Part shown: positions 13,001 through 22,535 of the stretch, one piece after another
Position numbering within the stretch: position 1 is the stretch's first letter
Layout: each line of letters starts with the position of its first letter
NCBI RefSeq assembly: GCF_000013205.1
Contig: NC_007775.1
Span: forward strand, 2,563,001-2,627,000
Source of the DNA: Synechococcus sp. JA-3-3Ab
GTDB taxonomy: Bacteria > Cyanobacteriota > Cyanobacteriia > Thermostichales > Thermostichaceae
Reading direction: 5' to 3'
Length of the DNA: 64,000 nt
Notes under the pieces: generated by a model
The model's database searches: none
Told to the model about the DNA's origin: nothing
What the model saw: only the letters and a program-made list of their open reading frames with translations
Position numbers and translations under genes: made by a program

Positions 13001-13749
13001 GTGCCATTGGGCTGCGGCAGGCGCGCCTGTTCCAGGCTGCCCAAGAGCAGGTGCAAGCCCTGGAGCGCCTCAACCGTCTCAAAGACGACTTCATCAGCAC
13101 CGTCAGCCACGAGCTGCGCACTCCCCTGGCCAGCCTGAAAATGGCCCTGAAAATGCTGCAGATAGCTCGCTCAGAGGAGAAACGAGCGCAATACTTCCTC
13201 ATTGCCGAGCGGGAGTGCCAGCGGGAGATCGAGCTCATCAACGACCTGCTGGATCTGCAGCGGCTGCAGGCGGAGGCCTATGCGCTGGAGGTGCAAGCCC
13301 TCACCTGGCGAGATCTGCTGGGGGATCTGCTGACGGTTACCCAAGAGCGGGCCCGCGCCAAGGGGCAGAGCTTTCAAGCCAGCGTCCCCCTAGAAAGCAC
13401 CATCACAACGGATCCCTTGCTGTTGCAACGTATCCTGCGGGAGCTGCTGCACAATGCTGTGAAATACACCCCGGCCCAGGGATCCATCCGCCTACGGGTA
13501 GAAACCGAAAACCGCCGCAGCATCGTCGAGGTCAGCAATAGCCAGCCGATCCCCGCCGAGGAGTTGACCCGCATCTTTGAGCGCTTTTACCGCATTCCCA
13601 GCAACGATCCTTGGAAGGAAGGGGGCACGGGTCTGGGCTTGGCCTTGGTGAAACAGATGGTGGATCAGTTGCGCGGATCCATCGAGGTGAGCAGCGCCGC
13701 CGGCTGGACAACCTTTACGCTTCACCTACCTCATCTGCCCCAACTTTGA
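10033..13749 (+). CDS. Multi-PAS, bilin-type GAF sensor histidine kinase
   Basis: The 1238-residue protein starts with one membrane helix (about residues 15-33). About five PAS/PAC modules follow, each ending in a DITEKK- or DITEQK-like linker (to ~650), then a GAF domain at ~670-820 of the phytochrome/cyanobacteriochrome kind and a second, weaker GAF (~855-1000). A HisKA segment has [11 protein letters not shown] (His1026) and a HATPase domain ends with GTGLGLALVKQMV. In the first GAF, Cys757 in LDPCYRQLL sits where bilin-binding Cys is found, although the following residue is Tyr instead of the usual His. No response regulator is adjacent. It is probably a light or redox sensor; the ligand is inferred. 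Confidence 0.92.
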   Translation: MIIPWETIVEEALGNWPWLLLWAAWLLALVFWQRRRPHQAQVGFPDVIMLARADTTVVECNEACQKVFGNWQGRRWIEALPPEEQEQVRQKISQLTPQQPTFAWAHPLFDAEGKVRWFEWINQGLFDRRGRLQFIRGVGRDITEKKQLEENLRLREAQLRALLDALPAAIWARDPQGVLILQNATDRAWYGDLLGTSLQEAAQQHPHWLEYTGQALSDLERQGFSRLESKEIIQGQERYTYRLAVKLQDESKGLGWLGIVFDITEQKRLEQQLREQQERFRAFLDNSHDILCWIDAQGLVHTLNRPVTEKVLGRCPEEGEPIPLDWVHPEDRQIVADALEQLKARPGETLSFVYRAQHADGHWVWLESRCTNLLQDPLVQGIVCSSRDITQQKQVELALRESEARFREMAEAVPVNFFVCSADLSQVLYKSHRCQSIWGYTPEEFYQKPDLWKERLHPEDLPRVLRSLPRAIRGEQPITYRIFHRDGSLRWLRTSCQPIFNERQEIIRFVGVTEDITEQKEVELALQESEARLRAILDRIPFSIFLKDLEGRYLHANRFYLQQRGSELGELIGKLDDELFTPEEAREFREQDQRALQSPDPVSYERIFSRNGKQLSQWVTKFALRDCQGDPYAVCGVVVDITPLKQAQDLLMQEAERERLLGALLRRIRQALDLPVILQTTTAEVREFLQVDRVMIYQLQEGAGGFVAAESVVDPWPSHLGRYVWDEYFHRDPCHRKYQQGFVQAIENAATASLDPCYRQLLESFQAQANLVIPIRRGEDLWGLLVAQHCQSSHPWQEWEIELLQKLTDQLAIALQQAQLYEQVKALKQTLEEKVRQRTAELERALQFEALLRSIANRVRDSLDEAEILSAAVRELGESLDADGCDIGLYNADFTLATIRYEYCPRSDSYLNLSIPLQGGPYETVYRQLTAGQPCLFCFLGRASENRQVVMACPLLDKGQVLGDLWIFRSAARPFDDQEIQLIQQVANQCAIGLRQARLFQAAQEQVQALERLNRLKDDFISTVSHELRTPLASLKMALKMLQIARSEEKRAQYFLIAERECQREIELINDLLDLQRLQAEAYALEVQALTWRDLLGDLLTVTQERARAKGQSFQASVPLESTITTDPLLLQRILRELLHNAVKYTPAQGSIRLRVETENRRSIVEVSNSQPIPAEELTRIFERFYRIPSNDPWKEGGTGLGLALVKQMVDQLRGSIEVSSAAGWTTFTLHLPHLPQL

Positions 13750-13753
13750 CACA

Positions 13754-14006
13754 AAAGGATAGCTTGGTAGCCCCGTACTTGAGTGCGGGGCGGAAAAGCC
13801 CTTGAGCCACTTTAGTTGCTTCTTTGTTATAGTTAGTACAGAGCTTCTCCAGGAAAACAACCTACTGCGGTGCAAAACCCGCGCGGCAATAACTAACCTA
13901 GAGGAACCTAAGTCCGAAGTAAGCAGAACTTTGAGGTTATGCCTCAAAGGACTGTCTAGGGGCGTCTTGACAGCGCCTTCGCGAGTCTATTTGGGTGGGA
14001 GTGTCA
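13754..14006. mobile_element. Miniature non-autonomous element derived from the tnpB-only element family
   Basis: This ~253-base stretch begins with AAGGATAGCTTGGTAGCCCC and its hairpin, the reverse complement of the right end of the elements at 28905-29520 and 54826-56030. It ends with GGTGGGAGTGTCA, the reverse complement of their left end. Between the ends, GACTGTCTAGGGGCG also matches the left-end inner region of those elements. Nothing of tnpB remains. It lies directly after the sensor kinase stop and before the peptidase gene, so it could act as a transcriptional boundary. The exact edges are uncertain by a few bases. Confidence 0.75.
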
Positions 14007-14069
14007 AATCCCACGCTGAGGTCTCAGGCTTCTGCCATAGTGGAATTGGTCTTTTGTTGCTCCGTCTCT

Positions 14070-17425
<3,356 letters not shown>

Positions 17426-17598
17426 TCAGCAATTGGCTAGACAGTTCTGGCCGAAGCCAGATTGCCAATAGACTAGTGGATTTTCGCCCCTAGATCCCTT
17501 TGCTTCCGGAAAACTTTAACGGCTTGCCCCTGTTTCAAGAGAAGCGGAAGTAGAATAGGCAGAGTAGTCCGGGTGGGGTGGAGGGGGAATCTGCGACT

Positions 17599-18003
17599 AT
17601 GTTCGAAAGACTGCTCTTTCCCATCGACAACTCGCGCGAAACTAGCCACGCCCTGCCCTTGGTGGCGGACATAGCGCAGCGCTACAAGAGCCAGGTCTAT
17701 CTGCTCTCCGTCCTAGACAGCACGGACCTGAGCCCAGAGCAAGCCGAGCAAGCCCGCCAAAGTATCCACAACTTGCTCAAACAGGCTGAGGCTGGCCTCC
17801 AGCAGATTGGCATCCAAAATGTCAAGAGCGAGTATCGCGAGGGGAAGGTTCCTTTTGTCATCTGCGACGTGGCCGACGAGCTGGAGATTAGCCTAATCGT
17901 GATGGGATCCCGCGGCATCAGCCTAGCCGAAGGCCGGAAAAACGAATCCGTTAGCCACCGGGTCATCGACCTCTCCCCTTGCCCAGTGCTGGTAGTACCC
18001 TGA
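17599..18003 (+). CDS. Universal stress protein (UspA fold)
   Basis: The ATG at 17599 gives 134 residues starting MFERLLFPIDNSRETSHALP. The C-terminal ATP-loop region IVMGSRGISLAEGR followed by VSHRVIDLSPCPVLVVP is the USP G-2x-G-9x-G/S signature. Such proteins bind ATP and respond to nutrient or oxidative stress. A very similar but dead copy sits at 57068-57472. Here the start codon and frame are intact. It is the first gene of the duplicated segment uspA-ftrC-psbX. Confidence 0.92.
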   Translation: MFERLLFPIDNSRETSHALPLVADIAQRYKSQVYLLSVLDSTDLSPEQAEQARQSIHNLLKQAEAGLQQIGIQNVKSEYREGKVPFVICDVADELEISLIVMGSRGISLAEGRKNESVSHRVIDLSPCPVLVVP

Positions 18004-18159
18004 AGAGCAGGCCTTCTCTTTCCGGGGAGTGTGTTGAAGTTGTCTCAAAATGTTGCCCTGTGTAACAGCAAGGCCGTTTTTGTTCGTGTTGAACAGGAGT
18101 CTGCTGTACAACGAAGAGCGAGGTAGCCCGGATTACTGGTTACACCCCTGGGAATCGGT

Positions 18160-18519
18160 ATGGAAAATCAAAGTCGTGGTCACAACAAGGCCTCGCAGAG
18201 AACCTTCGAGGTGATGCGGCATTTCGCAGAAACCTACGCCAAACGCACCGGCACTTTTTTCTGCTCCGACCCCGCAATTACGACAGCGGTGATTGAGGGT
18301 CTAGCTCTGCACAAAGAGCAACTGGGCGCCCCGCTCTGTCCTTGCCGCTTCTACGAAGACAAAGAGGCGGAAGTGAAAGCCGGCTATTGGAACTGCCCCT
18401 GCGTGCCAATGCGCGAGCGCAAAGAATGTCACTGTATGCTCTTCTTAACCCCAGACAACCCCTTTGCCGGCACCAGCCAAACCCTAGAGGAGGTGCCCCT
18501 GGAATACCAAACGAAATAA
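18160..18519 (+). CDS. ftrC: Ferredoxin:thioredoxin reductase, catalytic beta chain
   Basis: The 119-residue protein carries the full Cys set: FFCSD, PLCPCRFY, WNCPCVPMRERKECHCMLFL. These ligate the [4Fe-4S] cluster and form the redox-active disulfide that passes electrons from ferredoxin to thioredoxin, linking light to enzyme regulation. Length is normal. psbX follows 117 bases downstream. A second copy (117 residues) at 56425-56778 is nearly identical apart from the first residues and three or four substitutions. Confidence 0.97.
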   Translation: MENQSRGHNKASQRTFEVMRHFAETYAKRTGTFFCSDPAITTAVIEGLALHKEQLGAPLCPCRFYEDKEAEVKAGYWNCPCVPMRERKECHCMLFLTPDNPFAGTSQTLEEVPLEYQTK

Positions 18520-18578
18520 TCGGCCAAGTGCCTGTCATTGGAGGGGACGATCGGGCGGGGAGGGGTGACAAAGATCGG

Positions 18579-18584
18579 TATAGT
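18579..18584 (+). promoter_or_regulatory. Candidate -10 element (TATAGT) for psbX
   Basis: TATAGT lies 52 bases before the psbX start. In the second psbX copy the corresponding site is TATAAT (56378-56383, minus strand), within a spacer that otherwise differs a good deal. The preserved patch also includes GACAAAG just upstream. Retention of a -10-like box in a diverged spacer supports a promoter, but no clear -35 at 17-base spacing is visible. Confidence 0.35.
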
Positions 18585-18636
18585 CAGTCAGAGAATAGCT
18601 GGGTAGTTGCTATTCGCAGGAGGAGGAAACTCTTTT

Positions 18637-18753
18637 ATGACTCCCTCACTGGCTAACTTTCTCTGGAGCTTGCTGTACGGCGCAGTGGTGCTGGGGCTTC
18701 TCTTCGGCGCCATCGTCTTCGTCAGCCAAAGAGATAGGGTGCGTCGTCGCTGA
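18637..18753 (+). CDS. psbX: Photosystem II protein PsbX
   Basis: This short gene encodes 38 residues, MTPSLANFLWSLLYGAVVLG onward, with one membrane helix and a basic RDRVRRR tail. It has the size and pattern of PsbX, a single-span subunit at the periphery of photosystem II near cytochrome b559 that affects quinone exchange. A strong ribosome site, AGGAGGAGG, lies about 10 bases upstream. It follows ftrC and has a duplicate at 56212-56328 with one Leu to Val change. Confidence 0.93.
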   Translation: MTPSLANFLWSLLYGAVVLGLLFGAIVFVSQRDRVRRR

Positions 18754-18835
18754 GTCTCCTGCTCGCCAGGGCTTGTCTGCGGATTGCCCACCGCCCTTTA
18801 TGATCTAAAGCTGATCTGGCGACATCCCGGGAGCG

Positions 18836-20239
18836 TTGACCCACCCCCTGCACTACTGGCGGCAAAAAAACCGCTACTACCACGAGGATCTGGAGCGGCT
18901 GCACCGCTTCTTCGTTCCCCCAGGCCTGCGCATTCTGGAAATCGGCTCCGGCACCGGATCCCTGCTCAACGCTTTGCAGCCCAGTTTTGGGGTGGGGATT
19001 GACTGGGACGCAGAGATTGTTGCCCAGGCGCAGAGGCAGTTTCCCCATCTTCACTTTCGGGTGCAGGATGCCCACACGCTGGACAAGCAGGATCCCATCT
19101 TAGCGGAGCCTTTTGACGTTATTTTGCTCGTCAACACCTTGGGCTACCTGGCAGACGTTCAGCAGGTTTTTGAGCGGCTGCGCCGTTTTTGTACCCCGCG
19201 CACTCGCCTGATCCTCTCGTACCACAACCCCCTCTGGGAGCCGCTGCTAAGCCTGGCGACCGTCCTCAAGCAGCGCATGCCCCTGCCGGCAGCCAACTGG
19301 CTCTCGGCAGGCGATGTGGCCAATTTGCTGCACCTAGCAGGGTACGAGGTCATTCAGCAGGGCAAGCGGCTGTTGTTGCCGCGGCGGATCCCACTGCTTT
19401 CGACGCTGATTAACCGCTTCATTGCCCCCTTGCCCGGGATCAACGCCCTTTGTCTAACGGAATACACGATCGCCCGCCCCCAGCCCGATCCCGCCTGGGA
19501 TCCCCCCCTTGAGGAGCAACCTTCTTGCACAGTGGTGATCCCAGCCCGCAACGAGGCGGGCAACATCCGCCGCTGTGTGCAGCAGTTGCCAGAGATGGGA
19601 TCCCGCACCGAGATCATTTTTGTAGAGGGGCATTCCAGCGACGACACCTGGGCTGAGATCCAGCGGGTTCAGGACGAATACCAGGGGATCCGCACCATCC
19701 AGGCTCTCCGGCAAGAGGGCAAAGGCAAGGGAGATGCGGTGCGCAAGGGGTTTGCCGCGGCCAGCGGCGATGTGCTGATCATTCTCGACGCCGACTTGAC
19801 TGTCCAGGCGGAAGAGCTCCCCAAGTTTTTCCGCGCGGTGGCCTCCGGGCGGTGCGACTTTGCCAACGGCTGCCGCCTCGTCTATCCCCTGAAACCAGAA
19901 GCGATGCCGCGCCTCAACCAGTGGGCCAATCGTTTTTTTGCCGCTCTCCTCTCCCACATTCTCGGCATCCGCATCAAAGATTCCCTCTGCGGCACCAAGG
20001 CCCTGTGGCGGGAGGACTATTGGCAGATTGCCAAGCTGCGGCAAGAATGGGGGGATTTTGACCCGTTTGGGGATTTCGACCTGTTGTTGGGGGCGGCCAA
20101 GCGCACCCTCAAGATCCTGGACATCCCGGTGCGCTACTTCCCCAGAACCTATGGGCGCTCCAACATCCAACATGTGCGGGACGGGCTGCGGCTGCTGCAG
20201 ATCTGCGCTTTTGCCCTCAGCCGCTTCAAGGGATCCTGA
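18836..20239 (+). CDS. SAM methyltransferase - family 2 glycosyltransferase fusion
   Basis: With a TTG start at 18836 the protein has 467 residues. Residues ~1-200 are a class I methyltransferase with LEIGSGTGSLL, the SAM-binding loop, and FDVILLVNTLGY. From ~residue 230 a GT2 domain follows: CTVVIPARNEAGNI, IIFVEGHSSDDT, VLIILDADLTV (the DxD site), FANGCRLVYP and IKDSLCGTKAL, resembling dolichol-phosphate-mannose-synthase-like enzymes. It may modify and transfer sugars for cell-surface polysaccharide; the substrate is unknown. The TTG start lacks a clear ribosome site, so the exact N-terminus is uncertain. Confidence 0.9.
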   Translation: MTHPLHYWRQKNRYYHEDLERLHRFFVPPGLRILEIGSGTGSLLNALQPSFGVGIDWDAEIVAQAQRQFPHLHFRVQDAHTLDKQDPILAEPFDVILLVNTLGYLADVQQVFERLRRFCTPRTRLILSYHNPLWEPLLSLATVLKQRMPLPAANWLSAGDVANLLHLAGYEVIQQGKRLLLPRRIPLLSTLINRFIAPLPGINALCLTEYTIARPQPDPAWDPPLEEQPSCTVVIPARNEAGNIRRCVQQLPEMGSRTEIIFVEGHSSDDTWAEIQRVQDEYQGIRTIQALRQEGKGKGDAVRKGFAAASGDVLIILDADLTVQAEELPKFFRAVASGRCDFANGCRLVYPLKPEAMPRLNQWANRFFAALLSHILGIRIKDSLCGTKALWREDYWQIAKLRQEWGDFDPFGDFDLLLGAAKRTLKILDIPVRYFPRTYGRSNIQHVRDGLRLLQICAFALSRFKGS

Positions 20240-20384
20240 GCCCTAACCCCTTCAACACGGTTTTGATCCAGACGGGCCGCTTCCCCATCCGGATCCCTGC
20301 CCAGCCTCCCAGAAGTTGTTACAATAGTTAGCCATTGAAAAATGCATGGATCAGCCCTGAGAAAAACCGCCACAGGAAAAAGCA

Positions 20385-21767
20385 ATGGGGGAATCCGTGT
20401 TGAGCAGGCTCGGCCAATGGATCTCAAGTACTCCCCTACGCTCCCTCGATCGAGCCTATGAAGCTGCCCTGCGCATCAAAGCCATCGAAGACCGCTACTT
20501 TCAGGGGGGATCCATCGGCAGCAACGGAAACCACGGCCAAAACACCAGCCGCTACTTTCAGATCCAATTGCGCCAGGAATTGCGTCAAATTGATCTTAGT
20601 TTAGCGGAGTTCAGGGCCAGTAGCGTTTTTTCTCGCCTGCCGGATCCCGAGCAAAATGGCAGCGGCCCTCCCTTCTCTTCCGACAAAGATCAGGCCAAAG
20701 AGGCCCCCGTCGGCCCTTCTGAAAACGACGGTAAAGACGCTGAAAATGGCCGGCAAAGTCGGGATCCCTCGATTTTGGAAAAGCTGGAGTTTATCGATCA
20801 GGTGACCTCGCGCTACAAGCGCCCCGCTGCTCAACCCAGGTCCACCTCCCCTCCGCCCAAGTCTCAAGAGCAACCAGAGCCACTGACCTCAAGCCAGCCG
20901 GAGCCCTCCGATCCCTCCATCAAGACCAATCTTGCTAAGACAAACCTCGACAACAGCAATGCCCCGGTTGCCTCTAAAACGGCCCTCCTGCCTCGCTCCA
21001 TCCTGCGTACGGCCAACCAGATCCGCCGTGAGCTGAGTTCGCAGGCAGAAGAAGAGCTGCTCCAGGAGTATCGCAGCCAACGCACGCGCACACTGGTGGC
21101 AGTTCGGTTTTTGTTGCTGCTGGCCATTTTGCCGCTGCTTGTCCAGATTTTCTCGAAACACTTCCTGTTCGGGCCGTTGGTGGATCGCTTTCAGCCGCGG
21201 GAGCCCACCATCCTGGCTCTGAGCTACGAATTTCAAGAAAAGGCTCTCTCCGAGTTTGAGTTTTTCAAGGAAAAAATAGAGTTTGAGCGGGCTTTACACC
21301 ACCAATCTCCAGAGCTCGACCTGGAATCCGAAGACCAACTGTCCAAGAAGGCAGAGGAGTTGCTGCAAAAATACAGCCGTAAGAATTTGGAAGGCCTCAA
21401 GAACGTCCTTGCCGACGTGCTATCGCTGCTGGTGTTTGGCTGGCTGATCCTCATCGGGCGCGAGGAAATTGAAGTTCTCAAGTCTTTTTTGGATCGCCTG
21501 ATCTATGGCCTCAGCGACAGTGCCAAGGCTTTCATTATTATTCTCTTCACAGATGTGTTCGTCGGCTACCACTCTCCCCATGGCTGGGAGGTGCTGCTGA
21601 GCAGCTTAGCTGCCCACCTGGGTCTGCCAGAAAACCGCAATTTTATCTACGGCTTTATTGCCACTTTTCCGGTTTTCCTCGATACACTCTTTAAGTACTG
21701 GATCTTCCGCTACTTGAACCGCGTATCGCCGTCGGCGGTGGCCACCTACCACGCCATGAACGATTGA
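20385..21767 (+). CDS. pcxA: Proton extrusion protein PcxA (CemA family)
   Basis: The 460-residue protein has a long hydrophilic, Ser/Pro/Glu-rich N-terminal half (to ~230) and a C-terminal membrane part with four helices. It ends in the conserved block VGYHSPHGWEVLLSSLAAHLG (written across residues ~390-410), then FIATFPVFLDTLFKYWIFRYLNR, characteristic of CemA/PcxA. The family acts in light-induced proton extrusion and pH homeostasis at the plasma membrane. A TTACAAT box about 60 bases upstream is a possible -10. The N-terminal extension is longer than in plastid CemA, as is usual in cyanobacteria. Confidence 0.95.
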   Translation: MGESVLSRLGQWISSTPLRSLDRAYEAALRIKAIEDRYFQGGSIGSNGNHGQNTSRYFQIQLRQELRQIDLSLAEFRASSVFSRLPDPEQNGSGPPFSSDKDQAKEAPVGPSENDGKDAENGRQSRDPSILEKLEFIDQVTSRYKRPAAQPRSTSPPPKSQEQPEPLTSSQPEPSDPSIKTNLAKTNLDNSNAPVASKTALLPRSILRTANQIRRELSSQAEEELLQEYRSQRTRTLVAVRFLLLLAILPLLVQIFSKHFLFGPLVDRFQPREPTILALSYEFQEKALSEFEFFKEKIEFERALHHQSPELDLESEDQLSKKAEELLQKYSRKNLEGLKNVLADVLSLLVFGWLILIGREEIEVLKSFLDRLIYGLSDSAKAFIIILFTDVFVGYHSPHGWEVLLSSLAAHLGLPENRNFIYGFIATFPVFLDTLFKYWIFRYLNRVSPSAVATYHAMND

Positions 21768-21939
21768 GGGTTTGCAGTTGCCTTCATCGAGAATCCAGGC
21801 CGCTGCCGCCACCATCCACAACCTCAGGGGGAGTTCCCCTCACCCCCGGCCCCTCTCCCTCTGGGAGAAGGGAGCTGGGGATCGACCTAACGAGTTGTTT
21901 CGTTGCCCCTGGAAACAGCCCTAATTTGAGTTCCCTGAG

Positions 21940-22527
21940 TTAGCTGCGCACGCGCAAGGACTGGCGATGGCAAAACCCGCAGACCAACCAACGCTCCAGT
22001 TCGGCGGCAGGGGCGGGGCAGCCACAGGCAGGGCAAGGGAACAGGTTTTGCTGAGTTTGTCTCTGTTTCACCAGTCGGGCCCAACGTTCGAAAGCGGCTT
22101 TAGCATCGGCGGGAGACGGCCGTGAGCCGGAGCGGCGAGCGGTTGCAGGCTGCTTTTGGGCTGGGGTTGCAGATGAGATGGGGTAAAACTTGCCTACCAA
22201 CTCCGCATCAGGGTGGGGAGCGGACGGGCTGGATCCCTCGTGCCAAGCGCCGGGGCTGAAGCGAATGTCGCTGAGAGGAGGGTGCAGGCGGCTGTTGAGT
22301 TTCCTGAGAATGAGCTGGCGCTGCAGAGTTAAGTTTTGCGCCCAGGACGGGGTAGAGGTGGCCACCTGTAGCACCTGGCGGCGCAGGTTGAGGGGATAGG
22401 TTTGCGCTGCTACCGCCTCTCCCACCACTTCCGGCCAGAGCTGTCTTAGGAGCTGCATTTGCTTCAGTTCAGCCCAACACGGATGGCTGCCAAAGCTACC
22501 CAGTGCCTCATCTAACCGTTGCAGCAT
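21940..22527 (-). CDS. DUF721/DciA-like protein with C-terminal zinc ribbon
   Basis: I choose the ATG at 22527 (MLQRLDEALGSF), just after the MscS gene, giving 195 residues; the frame continues open into that gene. Residues ~20-90 (LWPEVVGEAVAAQTYPLNLR, then VATSTPSWAQNLTLQRQLIL) are the DUF721/DciA module. DciA loads the replicative helicase in many bacteria without DnaC. The C-terminus has CPACGCPAPAAELERWLVCGFC, a four-Cys ribbon often seen in cyanobacterial members. It starts 9 bases beyond the MscS stop and is probably cotranscribed. Confidence 0.8.
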   Translation of the reverse strand: MLQRLDEALGSFGSHPCWAELKQMQLLRQLWPEVVGEAVAAQTYPLNLRRQVLQVATSTPSWAQNLTLQRQLILRKLNSRLHPPLSDIRFSPGAWHEGSSPSAPHPDAELVGKFYPISSATPAQKQPATARRSGSRPSPADAKAAFERWARLVKQRQTQQNLFPCPACGCPAPAAELERWLVCGFCHRQSLRVRS

Positions 22528-22535
22528 GGTGTCGC

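Larger units (their letters stand above)
17599..18753 (+). repeat. Segmental duplication uspA-ftrC-psbX (partner at 56212-57472)
   Basis: Gene order and spacing in this stretch are repeated in inverted orientation ~38 kb away. Coding parts are nearly identical, and the uspA-ftrC spacer keeps blocks such as TGTGTAACAGCA and GTACAACGAAGAGC. The second copy abuts a decayed element at 56030, which may have played a part in its making or rearrangement. Confidence 0.9.

Noticed and set aside
10033-13749. Second bilin-binding Cys of the DXCF kind in the kinase GAF
   Set aside because: The upstream Cys (RDPCH) is 23 residues before Cys757, but DXCF Cys lies ~28 before; the aligned residues are DEYF, so it is not counted as a DXCF site.
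21770-21939. tRNA or small RNA between pcxA and the DciA-like gene
   Set aside because: No cloverleaf could be drawn; the CCCTCTCCCTCTGGGAGAAGGG stretch makes only a simple hairpin and looks like a dispersed repeat or terminator.
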